Source: Phyllobacterium myrsinacearum (GTDB lineage: Bacteria; Pseudomonadota; Alphaproteobacteria; Rhizobiales; Rhizobiaceae). From it: 64,000 nucleotides of DNA. Under the pieces are notes generated by a model. It was given only the letters and a program-made list of their open reading frames with translations, made no database searches and had not been told where the DNA came from. The position numbers were made by a program, and so were the translations under genes. Shown one piece after another: positions 1 to 7,785 of this stretch. How positions within the stretch are numbered: position 1 is the first letter of the stretch; each line of letters begins with the position of its first letter. The stretch lies in NCBI RefSeq assembly GCF_002980555.1, contig NZ_PVBT01000001.1, positions 620,001 through 684,000 of the forward strand. Direction: 5' to 3'.

Positions 1-123
1 CGCCGCATCTATGGTGCTGATGGCCTGAAGGATGCTTTCTCGGAAGCTATCACATCGACAAGCATTGCGCGCCATGCGCCGACACCCATCCCCGAATTAG
101 AGGCCATTTTGGCCGCGCGTTGA
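1..123 (+). CDS. phnC: PhnC, phosphonate ABC transporter ATPase (C-terminal 40 residues only)
   Basis: An open frame enters from the left edge and stops at TGA 121-123, leaving 40 residues that end in PELEAILAAR. No ATPase motif is inside the window. The call rests on its place directly before phnD and two phnE genes on the same strand, and on a tail that resembles PhnC C-termini. PhnC would energise phosphonate uptake through the PhnE permeases. The stop codon touches a strong hairpin at 124-153. The call is inferred mainly from context. Confidence 0.7.
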   Translation, partial: RRIYGADGLKDAFSEAITSTSIARHAPTPIPELEAILAAR

Positions 124-153
124 GCATTTTCCGGCCATCAGGCCGGAAAATGC
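124..153 (+). repeat. Solo palindrome with the arm type of the 29893 repeat element
   Basis: GCATTTTCCGGCC (124-136), a four-base loop ATCA and the exact reverse complement (141-153) form a 13-bp perfect hairpin directly after the phnC stop. The 14 bases AGCATTTTCCGGCC also occur in both terminal arms of the 275-bp element at 29893-30167. The hairpin looks like that element without its core. Lying between phnC and phnD, it could also stabilise mRNA or cause partial termination, although no U-run follows. Confidence 0.75.
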
Positions 154-234
154 AGAGCAAATGGATCGGCTTGCCCACGTAACGGGCCCAAGTCCACATA
201 AAAAACTCTGGAAGCTTTGACAGGAGAGATAGTC

Positions 235-1149
235 ATGTTGCTTAAGAAAGCCCTTATGGGTGCGATTGCAATCAGCGCCATGTTTGCAGGCTCGATGGCT
301 CGTGCCGAAAACCTTGAAACCTTTCGCGTCGGTATCATCGGCGGCGAAAACGAAGCAGACCGTCTGCGCAACTACCAGTGCATCGTCGACAAGCTGCCAA
401 AGGTTCTCGGCGTCAAGGACGTCAAACTGTTCCCGGCGACGGATTATGATGGCGTCATCCAGGGCCTGCTCGGCGGCACCCTCGACTATGCGGAACTGGG
501 CGCTTCTGGCTTTGCCAAAATCTATCTGACCAATCCGAAGGCTGTCGAGCCGATCCTGACCACCGTCCAGACCGATGGCGCAACCGGTTACTACTCGATC
601 ATGGTTGCCCGCAAGGACAGCGGCATCAAGACGCTGGCCGACATGAAGGGCAAGAAGCTCGGCTTTGCCGATCCAGACTCCACATCCGGCTACCTCATTC
701 CGGTGACCTCGCTGCCGAAAGACATCAAGACCTCGGTCAAGGAGTATTTTTCCGAAACCGGTTTTGGCGGCGGCCATGAAAACCTCGTTCTCGCCGTCAA
801 GGACGGCAAGTTCGATGCCGGTACGACATTCGGCTCCGGCGTCGGTTCCTTCGATGAAGGCTACACGTCAGGCAATCTGCGCAAGATGGTCGACAAGGGT
901 CTGATCGACATGAAGGATTTCGTTGAACTCTGGAAGTCGCCGCTGATCCCGAACGGCCCGATCGTTATCCGCACCTCGCTGGATGCCGACCTGAAGAACA
1001 AGTTCAAGGCCTTCATGCTCGACCTGCCGAAGAGCGATCCTGCCTGCTTCGCAGCCACCATGGGCGGCGATTTCAAGAGCTATACTGAGGTCAACACCCA
1101 GTTCTATCAGCCCATCATCGACGCCCGCAAAGCGCAGATCGGCGGATAA
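235..1149 (+). CDS. phnD: PhnD, periplasmic phosphonate-binding protein
   Basis: This is the solute-binding subunit of the phosphonate ABC importer, 304 residues. A signal peptide (residues 1 to about 22, ending in SMARA) precedes a type 2 periplasmic-binding fold. VGIIGGENEADR is the start of the mature domain, and the segment around residues 65-85 (DYDGVIQGLLGGTLDYAELG) is typical of PhnD. ATG 235 is chosen because AGGAGA lies 7-10 bases upstream; an in-frame TTG at 217 has no such site. phnC precedes it and two phnE genes follow. A strong hairpin after the stop would keep this gene expressed above the permeases. Confidence 0.95.
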   Translation: MLLKKALMGAIAISAMFAGSMARAENLETFRVGIIGGENEADRLRNYQCIVDKLPKVLGVKDVKLFPATDYDGVIQGLLGGTLDYAELGASGFAKIYLTNPKAVEPILTTVQTDGATGYYSIMVARKDSGIKTLADMKGKKLGFADPDSTSGYLIPVTSLPKDIKTSVKEYFSETGFGGGHENLVLAVKDGKFDAGTTFGSGVGSFDEGYTSGNLRKMVDKGLIDMKDFVELWKSPLIPNGPIVIRTSLDADLKNKFKAFMLDLPKSDPACFAATMGGDFKSYTEVNTQFYQPIIDARKAQIGG

Positions 1150-1163
1150 GCCTGTCACGCATC

Positions 1164-1199
1164 ATCACGGCCAGTTCTGCGGATCTGGCCGTGATTTTG
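1164..1199 (+). terminator. Intercistronic hairpin with T-rich tail between phnD and phnE
   Basis: ATCACGGCCAG (1164-1174) pairs perfectly with CTGGCCGTGAT (1185-1195) around a 10-base loop and is followed by TTTTG. This is the form of an intrinsic terminator or mRNA-stabilising hairpin. It sits inside the operon, 15 bases after the phnD stop. Such hairpins after binding-protein genes commonly lower the output of the downstream permeases. Confidence 0.75.
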
Positions 1200-1227
1200 T
1201 TTGCGGGCACCTTGAAGGACGTGTGCA

Positions 1228-2187
1228 ATGAGCAGAACCGCTTCCCCTGAGTTGTCGTCCGACGGCATCCAGATCGAACGGCACTGGCAGGAGCTTGCCG
1301 GGCGCCGCCGTGCCTATAGCTGGATCATCGCCATAGGGCTGCTGGTGACGATTGCCGGGTCGCTGTGGTTTGCCAATGAATCCAATGCAGGCAAGTTTTT
1401 CGACCGTTTGCCGCATCTCTTCGATTTTGCCGGGGATCTGATCCCGCGCGACGGATGGGAAGTCTGGCGCGCCATGTTCGACCTGCCGTCGCCCTATTTC
1501 GACGGAAGCCTGAAGTACGACTACCCGGAAGGGCGGGTCTATCTCTTCGGCAGCTTCTACATGCCCGAATATTTCTACAAGATGCTGGAAACGCTCAATA
1601 TTGCGATTCTGGCGACACTCGCCGGTTTCATCTTCGGCTTCATGATCTGCTTTCTGGCGGCCAAGAATCTCGTGAAGAACCGCTTCATCCGGTTTGCCGC
1701 GCGCCGCTATATGGAAATCCTGCGCGCCTTTCCGGAAATCGTCATTGCCGGCTTCTTCGCCGCCATCCTGTCGCTCGGGCCGATTCCGGCCATGTTCGCC
1801 GTCGGCATCCATACGATCGGCGCTCTCGGCAAACTGTTCTTCGAAGTGGTCGAGAATGCCGACATGAAGGCGGATGAGGGGTTGCGCGCCGTCGGCGCCA
1901 ACTGGTTCGAGCGCGTCGGTTTTGGCATCGTGCCGCAGGTCATGCCGAATTTCATGTCCTATGCGCTGCTGCGGCTTGAGATCAACGTGCGCGCCTCGAC
2001 CATCATCGGCGCCGTTGGCGGCGGTGGTATCGGCGAGGAGCTGCGCCTGTCCATCGGGCGCGGTCACCAGGCCAAGACGCTGGCGATCATCCTGCTCCTG
2101 TTCGTCACCATCATTGCCGTGGATCAGTTTTCCGCATGGCTGCGCCGCCGCCTCGTTGGCGAGCAGGCCTTCACTGCCGGTGGTTAG
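1228..2187 (+). CDS. phnE: PhnE, phosphonate ABC transporter permease (first copy)
   Basis: This is an inner-membrane permease of 319 residues. A first membrane span is at about 31-49. The BPD_transp_1 domain begins near 120, and its EAA-type ATPase-contact loop is at about 206-240 (EVVENADMKADEG, then the GIVPQVMP turn). The glycine-rich GAVGGGGIG near 261-269 is usual for PhnE. A second, longer permease follows 9 bases after the stop, so the channel is probably a heterodimer driven by PhnC. ATG 1228 follows GAAGGACG at short spacing. Confidence 0.93.
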   Translation: MSRTASPELSSDGIQIERHWQELAGRRRAYSWIIAIGLLVTIAGSLWFANESNAGKFFDRLPHLFDFAGDLIPRDGWEVWRAMFDLPSPYFDGSLKYDYPEGRVYLFGSFYMPEYFYKMLETLNIAILATLAGFIFGFMICFLAAKNLVKNRFIRFAARRYMEILRAFPEIVIAGFFAAILSLGPIPAMFAVGIHTIGALGKLFFEVVENADMKADEGLRAVGANWFERVGFGIVPQVMPNFMSYALLRLEINVRASTIIGAVGGGGIGEELRLSIGRGHQAKTLAIILLLFVTIIAVDQFSAWLRRRLVGEQAFTAGG

Positions 2188-2196
2188 GATATTATC

Positions 2197-3531
2197 ATGA
2201 GCGCTATCACAGCCGACACCATTGCCGATTTCGAAACCCGGTATCCCGCCGTTTTCAATCCGCCGTTCTGGCGCCGTTTCATGCCTGTGCTGATTGCAGC
2301 CGGCATCGTGGCCTATGTGTTTTATTGCTGGTGGTTCTTTTCCATCGGCACCGTGCTTGCCGGCGGCCAGTGGCAGCGTGCCGAACTCTATGCCCGCGAC
2401 TGGGTGTCCTATGCCATCAAGACTACGGTTCGGCCGGGGCCGACGGGCGCAACCGTCAGCTATCCCCGGTTCTCCGAGCTGGGCGACAATCCGAACCCGA
2501 GCTGGGTGGTGAAGGACGGCAACAATGTCGCCATCCTCTTCGGTTCGGACAAGAAGCTCGACATCAACGATCAGCGCGTCATCGCCACGCGCGGCGGCGA
2601 GACCCTGACGGTGCTGCTGGCGGCAGACGGTGCCAAGCCGCAGGGACCGTTGCCAGGCTGGGCAACCCTCAAGGAAGACCAGGTGACGGTGAGTTTCGGC
2701 TTTGCCGGGCAGGCCGATATCATTCCGCAGCGGGTCGTGGTGAGCCGCCGGTTCCTCGGCTGGGCGAATTTCGTCTTCGATACGAGTTCGCCGTTCTGGG
2801 GGAAATCCTTCGGCGAGGTGGCCTCGCTGATCGTCAGCGGCGAGCGCATCAAGCCCGAAATGTCGAATGCATCGCTTGCCTTCGACAATATCTGGTTCAA
2901 CGCCTCGTGGCAGCACGGCGATGTCTGGACAAAACTGCTGCAGACCATTGTCATGGCCTTCATGGGCACGCTGATGGCGTCGCTGCTGTCGTTTCCGCTG
3001 GCCTTCATAGCCGCGCGCAACATCACGCCGAATGTCTTCGCCAACCAGATCACCAAGCGCTTCTTTGATTTCCTGCGTTCGGTTGACATGCTGATCTGGG
3101 CGCTGTTCTTCACCCGCGCTTTCGGTCCCGGACCGCTCGCCGGTATTTCGGCGATCTTCTTCACCGACACCGGCACGCTCGGCAAGGTCTATTCGGAAAC
3201 ACTTGAAAACATCGACGACAAGCAGCGCGAGGGCGTCAAATCCGTCGGCGCGTCGCCGGCCAATGTGCAGCGCTACGGTGTCCTGCCGCAGGTATTGCCG
3301 GTTTTTGCCAGCCAGGCGCTGTATTTCTGGGAATCCAACACCCGCTCGGCCACCATCATCGGTGCCATGGGGGCGGGCGGCATCGGCCTGAAATTGTGGG
3401 AAGCGATGCGCACCAACACCAACTGGCACAATGTCGCCTATATGGTCGTTCTCATCCTCGTCGTGATATTCATCTTTGACGGCATATCGAATGCGCTGCG
3501 CTCGCGTTTAAGTGGGAAGACGCAACATTAG
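2197..3531 (+). CDS. phnE: PhnE, phosphonate ABC transporter permease (second copy, long form)
   Basis: This 444-residue permease pairs with the preceding phnE. The first span (about 30-52) is followed by roughly 190 soluble residues before the conserved transport domain starts near 240. The EAA loop is at about 334-368 (ETLENIDDKQREG, then GVLPQVLP), with GAMGAGGIG after it. The large periplasmic insert is absent from the first PhnE. The stop TAG (3529-3531) lies inside the TTAGAGC end of the repeat element at 3528-3803, so the element provides the stop and possibly the present C-terminus. Confidence 0.92.
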   Translation: MSAITADTIADFETRYPAVFNPPFWRRFMPVLIAAGIVAYVFYCWWFFSIGTVLAGGQWQRAELYARDWVSYAIKTTVRPGPTGATVSYPRFSELGDNPNPSWVVKDGNNVAILFGSDKKLDINDQRVIATRGGETLTVLLAADGAKPQGPLPGWATLKEDQVTVSFGFAGQADIIPQRVVVSRRFLGWANFVFDTSSPFWGKSFGEVASLIVSGERIKPEMSNASLAFDNIWFNASWQHGDVWTKLLQTIVMAFMGTLMASLLSFPLAFIAARNITPNVFANQITKRFFDFLRSVDMLIWALFFTRAFGPGPLAGISAIFFTDTGTLGKVYSETLENIDDKQREGVKSVGASPANVQRYGVLPQVLPVFASQALYFWESNTRSATIIGAMGAGGIGLKLWEAMRTNTNWHNVAYMVVLILVVIFIFDGISNALRSRLSGKTQH

Positions 3532-3803
3532 AGCAAATTTTGTTTATGCGGAGCCAATTCTGTTTCCCGGATGGCGAGACAATCCACGCGGAAGGCAGCG
3601 AGGCCGATGTTTATCCATCGGACGACGCTATCTGACAAAGTGGGTGTCCGCCAGCCGGAAACCCGAAGGGCCGGGTGAATTTGGCCCAATTCCATTGGGT
3701 TTCGGCTTCGCCCGATGGACAGACATCGGTCTCGCCAAACCCCTCGATCTTGAGCCAAATTCCCTCCGGCAGAATGGCTCCGAATAAATAAAACTTGCTC
3801 TAA
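3528..3803 (+). repeat. 276-bp palindromic intergenic element, copy A
   Basis: The element runs from TTAGAGC to GCTCTAA. Its terminal arms of about 35 bp (3528-3562 and 3770-3803) are inverted repeats of each other with a few mismatches. The core, from TTCTG inwards, is nearly identical to the inverted copy at 63678-63953, and its first 120 bp match the copy at 29893-30167. GGCGAGAC/GTCTCGCC and CCGATGT/ACATCGG pairs give a nested palindrome. It fills the phnE-DUF1045 gap and covers the phnE stop codon. There is no transposase; it resembles a non-autonomous mobile or palindromic intergenic repeat. Confidence 0.9.
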
Positions 3804-3868
3804 ATCTCGACGTTCAAAGGCTTGTCATATTTGAAGCGTAACGCGAGACTGTTCCAGAGGAATCATCC

Positions 3869-4576
3869 ATGCGCTATGCAATCTATTTCACGCCGCCATC
3901 GGCCGACCCGCTATTGAAAGTGGCTGCAAACTGGCTTGGCCGCAACGCCTTTACCGGCCAGCCGGTACGGCCGCCGCAGATCCGCGATCTGGCGCATGAG
4001 GATTTTGCCCAGCTCACGGAGTCGGCGCGCCGCTACGGTTTTCACGCCACGCTGAAGGCGCCGTTCCATCTGGCTGAGGGGATCGAAGAGCGCGAGCTTC
4101 TTTCGGCGCTCATGCATTTTGCCTCCTCGATCGAGCCGGTGGAAATCCCCAAGTTGACCATCGCCAATCTTGACGGGTTTTTTGCCCTCGTGCCCGAAGA
4201 ACCGCTGGAGAAGCTGAACCAGCTGGCCAATGACGTGACGGTGGCTTTCGACCGTTTCCGCGCGCCGCCAAGCGAAGCCGAAATCAAGCGCCGCAACCCG
4301 GAAAACCTGTCGCCGGCCCAGCGCCGCAATCTGGAACAATGGGGCTATCCCTATGTTTTCGAGGACTTCCGCTTCCACATGACCCTGACTGGTCCGGTTC
4401 CCGAGCGTGACCGGCCCAAAATCGAACGTATTCTGAGTGAATTCTTGGAGCCAGTCCTCGAAGAGCCAGTCGAAATCAACAATCTCGCTTTGTTTACGGA
4501 AGCCGAGCCGGGCTTCCCCTTTGAAATTCACTCGCTGCATCCGCTGGCCGGAACCAACAGAAGAAAGACTGCCTGA
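3869..4576 (+). CDS. DUF1045 phosphonate-operon protein, two HxT motifs (2H phosphoesterase-like)
   Basis: A 235-residue cytoplasmic protein of the DUF1045 family, which is found in phn operons. Two H-x-T motifs are visible: HATL at residues 59-62 and HMTL at 170-173. This paired spacing is the signature of 2H phosphoesterases, which act on cyclic phosphates or 2',5'-type linkages. It lies 2 bases upstream of phnM and is followed by phnN. No phnP is seen in the window, so it may open the cyclic ribose phosphate made by C-P lyase. That role is inference. RBS AGAGGAATC precedes ATG 3869. Confidence 0.85.
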   Translation: MRYAIYFTPPSADPLLKVAANWLGRNAFTGQPVRPPQIRDLAHEDFAQLTESARRYGFHATLKAPFHLAEGIEERELLSALMHFASSIEPVEIPKLTIANLDGFFALVPEEPLEKLNQLANDVTVAFDRFRAPPSEAEIKRRNPENLSPAQRRNLEQWGYPYVFEDFRFHMTLTGPVPERDRPKIERILSEFLEPVLEEPVEINNLALFTEAEPGFPFEIHSLHPLAGTNRRKTA

Positions 4577-4578
4577 TC

Positions 4579-5718
4579 ATGTCCGCCGAATTGATCCTGA
4601 ACAACGCGCAAATCGTGCTCGAAAATGACGTCATCAAGGGGTCCGTGCTGATCCGTGACGGCAAGATTGCCGATATCTCGACGGGGACCGCAGCGGGCGG
4701 TGAAGATTTTGACGGTGACTATCTCATTCCGGGACTTGTCGAGCTGCACACGGACCATCTGGAAGGCCATTATGCGCCGCGTCCGCGCGTGCGCTGGAAC
4801 CCGATTGCCGCCGTTCTCGCCCATGACGCCCAGATCGCCACGTCGGGCATCACCACGGTGCTCGATGCGCTGCGCATCGGTCTCGACCGCGATGCTGATA
4901 TGTCCGCCGAAGAAATCCGCAAGCTGGCCGACGCGATCGAAGACAGCGTGCAGCAGGATCGCCTGCGCGCCGATCACTATTTCCACCTGCGCTGCGAAGT
5001 GTCGGTGGCCGACTGTCTCGATGGCTTCAAATTCTTCGACAATGACAGCCGGGTGCGGCTGGCCTCGCTGATGGATCATGCGCCGGGCCAGCGCCAGTTC
5101 GTCGATCTGGAAACCTATGCCTATTACTACCAGCGCAAGCTGAAGCTGTCCGATCTCGAGTTCAACGTGTTCTGCGAACAGCGCATGGAGGAATCGGCGC
5201 GCCATTCCGCACCGCACCGGAAGGCCATTTCCGAATTGTGCCGCGAGCGCGGCATCGTGCTCGCCAGCCATGATGACGCGACGACAGCCCATGTGGACGA
5301 GGCTGTAGAGCAGGGCATCCACGTGGCGGAATTCCCGACGACGCTGGAAGCGGCGGCTGCCTCCAAGCAGGCTGGCCTTGCCGTGCTGATGGGCGCGCCG
5401 AATGTCGTGCGCGGCGGTTCGCATTCCGGCAATGTCTCGGCGCGCGAGCTGGTCGAACATGGCCACCTCGACATCCTGTCTTCCGACTACATTCCGTTCA
5501 GCCTGATCCAGTCGACATTCTTCCTGAGCGACGTGGTCGAGGGGATTACCCTGCCGGATGCGGTGCGGCTGGTGACCAAGAACCCGGCCGAGGCGGTTGG
5601 TTTTGACGACCGTGGCGTCATCGAAATCGGCAAGCGCGCCGATCTGGTGCGGGTCCGCGTTGACGAGCACATTCCGGTCGTCCGCACGGTGTGGCGCGAA
5701 GGCCGCCGGGTGGTCTGA
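4579..5718 (+). CDS. phnM: PhnM, alpha-D-ribose 1-methylphosphonate 5-triphosphate diphosphatase
   Basis: This amidohydrolase-superfamily protein of 379 residues removes pyrophosphate from the ribose-triphosphate phosphonate intermediate before C-P lyase acts. The metal-binding HTDH motif is at 57-60, LASHDD near 230-235 and SSDYIPF near 300. A second copy of the product-release region, NPAEAVGFDDRG, is near the C-terminus. It starts 2 bases after the DUF1045 stop and overlaps phnN by one base (TGATG), so the three are translationally coupled. Confidence 0.95.
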   Translation: MSAELILNNAQIVLENDVIKGSVLIRDGKIADISTGTAAGGEDFDGDYLIPGLVELHTDHLEGHYAPRPRVRWNPIAAVLAHDAQIATSGITTVLDALRIGLDRDADMSAEEIRKLADAIEDSVQQDRLRADHYFHLRCEVSVADCLDGFKFFDNDSRVRLASLMDHAPGQRQFVDLETYAYYYQRKLKLSDLEFNVFCEQRMEESARHSAPHRKAISELCRERGIVLASHDDATTAHVDEAVEQGIHVAEFPTTLEAAAASKQAGLAVLMGAPNVVRGGSHSGNVSARELVEHGHLDILSSDYIPFSLIQSTFFLSDVVEGITLPDAVRLVTKNPAEAVGFDDRGVIEIGKRADLVRVRVDEHIPVVRTVWREGRRVV

Positions 5719-6344
5719 TGGCAGCGGCAACGATCGAGCGCGCACTCAACCCGGCATCGGCGCCGTTGCGCAACGGCGTGTTTGTCGCCGTTGTCGGCCC
5801 GAGCGGCGCAGGCAAGGACACGATCATGGATTTTGCCCGCGACGCGCTGCGCGGCCAGCCGGATTTTCATTTCGTGCGCCGCGTGGTGACACGGCCGTCA
5901 ACGGTCGATGCGGAAGACCATGACAGCCTGGGTGAGGAAGAGTTTCTGGCTGCGCAGCGGGCAGGGGCGTTCTGCCATTGCTGGGAAGCGCATGGTTTGC
6001 GCTATGGCTTGCCCGTCTCGGTGGATCAGAAGGTGGAACAGGGCGCAGTGGCCATTGCCAATGTGTCGCGCGGCGTGCTGCCCGCCTTGCGCCAGTCCTA
6101 TGCCAACTTCATCGTCGTGCACATTACCGCGTCGCCCGAGGTTCTGGCGCAGCGTCTGGCCGCGCGCGGCCGCGAGGATGCCGAGGAAATCAAGCGCCGG
6201 CTGATGCGGGCAGCACCCAATCCGTGCGATCCCTCCGATGCCGTCATGATCGACAATTCGGGCGAGGTTGCCGTTGCGGGCAGCGCCTTTGTCGCTGTGC
6301 TGAGGAAATCATCGGCATTTGCCGCCGTTTCCGAGCAGATCTGA
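5718..6344 (+). CDS. phnN: PhnN, ribose 1,5-bisphosphate phosphokinase
   Basis: A guanylate-kinase-like enzyme of 208 residues that phosphorylates ribose 1,5-bisphosphate to PRPP, returning the ribose moiety of the phosphonate pathway to nucleotide synthesis. Walker A GPSGAGKD is at residues 27-34, and RVVTRPST follows near 56. ATG 5718 is chosen because it overlaps the phnM stop; an upstream in-frame start at 5691 would lie inside phnM. A bidirectional terminator follows. Confidence 0.94.
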   Translation: MAAATIERALNPASAPLRNGVFVAVVGPSGAGKDTIMDFARDALRGQPDFHFVRRVVTRPSTVDAEDHDSLGEEEFLAAQRAGAFCHCWEAHGLRYGLPVSVDQKVEQGAVAIANVSRGVLPALRQSYANFIVVHITASPEVLAQRLAARGREDAEEIKRRLMRAAPNPCDPSDAVMIDNSGEVAVAGSAFVAVLRKSSAFAAVSEQI

Positions 6345-6366
6345 ACAAGACGCCATCGAGAAAAGC

Positions 6367-6395
6367 AAAAACCGGGGGCAAGCCCCCGGTTTTTC
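6367..6395. terminator. Bidirectional intrinsic terminator between phnN and the porin gene
   Basis: AAAAACCGGGGGC, two bases AA, then GCCCCCGGTTTTT make a G/C-rich stem flanked by an A-run and a T-run, so it works on both strands. It lies between the convergent phnN and porin genes. Confidence 0.9.
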
Positions 6396-6410
6396 TATTC
6401 TTCAGTCGCC

Positions 6411-7478
6411 TTAGAAATTGCGCTGGAAGCGGATCGTGCCGCCGAAAGCATCATCCTTGCCGCCATTGGCCAGCGAGGTGTCCTTCCGGTCGCCGTCAAA
6501 CTTGGTGTAATTCACTTCCGGCGTGATCGTGAAGCCGGGGACGAGTTCGTAGGCAACGTTCAAAGCCGCAGCGACGGTGCCTTCCGATTCGTAACCCACG
6601 AGGCCATTGACGGTTGCCTTGTCGGAAACCTTGGCGGCCAGTCCGCCCCAGGCAGCCCAGTCACCATGCCATGGCGCAAGGAAGTTGCGGTTGACGCGGG
6701 TGGTGTCGTAACCGGACTGATAGCCGCCCATGACGAAAGCGGAGAACGTGTCGGTGAACTTGAGGTCAAAGCGCAGCTTGCCGGCGAATTCTTCCACATT
6801 GGAGTCATAACCGCCGATGGCACTGACGCCGCCCCAGCCCTGCTCGAACTTCACACCGCCCATCAGGTGCGGCAGGTAGCTGTCGATGACATAGCCGGAA
6901 TAGCCGTCATTGGTCGAACCCTGTTCGGCGGCGACGATCAGCGACAAGCCATTGCCCGCAGCATAGGTATAGCTGACCTGATTGGTTGCCCAGCTGTTGT
7001 AGTTGATCACATCGTCATTGATGATGTTGCCGGCATAATTGGTCCACGAGCCGAAGATTTCATCGGCAACACCGATGCGGAAGCCGCCAAGCTCGATGAA
7101 GGCCTGCGGAATGGTGCCGCCGCTGTTCACGCCATTGGTGTATTCGAAACGGGTCTGGATGTAGGAGCGCAATGTGCCGAGTTCGGTTTCCGAACGGGCA
7201 TCGAAGCGGATTTCGGTGCGCAGATGCTTGTTCCAGGTGCCGAACTCGCCACCGCTGTAGACGTTGTCGCCTGCGCCAACGTCGTAACGCAGATAACCGC
7301 CAATCTTCAGGCAGGTTTCAGTGCCGGGGATGTAGAAGAAGCCCTTGCCATAAGCATCGCAGACGCGAACATACTCAACTGGTTCCGGCTCTGCCACGAC
7401 AATAGCATCCGCTGCGCGGGCGCCAGTAACGGCAATCAACGCTGCTGCTGAGCCAAGAAGAAAACCTTTGATGTTCAT
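6411..7478 (-). CDS. Alpha-type outer-membrane porin (Omp2-like)
   Basis: A 355-residue outer-membrane beta-barrel. The signal peptide ends near residue 22 (VTGARA). The mature start carries VCDAYGKGFFYIPGTETCLKIGGYLR, the two-cysteine entrance typical of rhizobial and Brucella porins. The C-terminus is RFQRNF, with terminal Phe for barrel assembly. GGAGG lies 7 bases before ATG 7478. It should form a general diffusion pore for small hydrophilic solutes. The Brucella omp2a/omp2b family is the nearest I recognise. Confidence 0.92.
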   Translation of the reverse strand: MNIKGFLLGSAAALIAVTGARAADAIVVAEPEPVEYVRVCDAYGKGFFYIPGTETCLKIGGYLRYDVGAGDNVYSGGEFGTWNKHLRTEIRFDARSETELGTLRSYIQTRFEYTNGVNSGGTIPQAFIELGGFRIGVADEIFGSWTNYAGNIINDDVINYNSWATNQVSYTYAAGNGLSLIVAAEQGSTNDGYSGYVIDSYLPHLMGGVKFEQGWGGVSAIGGYDSNVEEFAGKLRFDLKFTDTFSAFVMGGYQSGYDTTRVNRNFLAPWHGDWAAWGGLAAKVSDKATVNGLVGYESEGTVAAALNVAYELVPGFTITPEVNYTKFDGDRKDTSLANGGKDDAFGGTIRFQRNF

Positions 7479-7785
7479 CGAGAACCTCCATCCAAATCGA
7501 TAAATCTGTTTTAGGCCGTTTTTTACGGCGGTGTAAAACTGAAAAAATGCCGAACCGGCGGTTCGATAGACCTTGTTGCGGTTTTATCACGCTACTAAGA
7601 TTATGATGCCGGTTGCTGGCGCTGCTGTGCGAAAGCCGTGCTCCGGTGGACAAAACGGCTGCCGGGCATTATGAGAGGCGGCGCAAACCGTGGCGGCGGC
7701 GGCGAAAATCCCGCCCCTTTGACGCCACGCCGCGCAATCGTGAATTGCGCTGGCAGACCAGACAACCAATCGAGAGCATGCGGAC
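7479..7785. promoter_or_regulatory. Porin/dusA divergent upstream region
   Basis: This 307-bp gap separates the divergent porin and dusA genes. It is A/T-rich near the porin and holds a 15-bp palindrome CGAACCGGCGGTTCG at 7551-7565, about 75 bases upstream of the porin start. The palindrome could be an operator or part of the porin leader. No clear -35/-10 pair can be fixed by eye, and no gene is evident in the gap. Confidence 0.4.

Noticed and set aside
1165-3429. A 754-codon open frame on the minus strand opposite the phnE genes
   Set aside because: It is antisense to two clear permease genes. Its composition (His/Arg/Gly/Asp-rich, no domain) is the usual mirror of G/C-rich third positions.
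3801-3868. PHO box upstream of the DUF1045-phnM-phnN genes (TTGTCAT near 3831)
   Set aside because: Only one heptamer matches; the sequence at the 11-bp phase does not.
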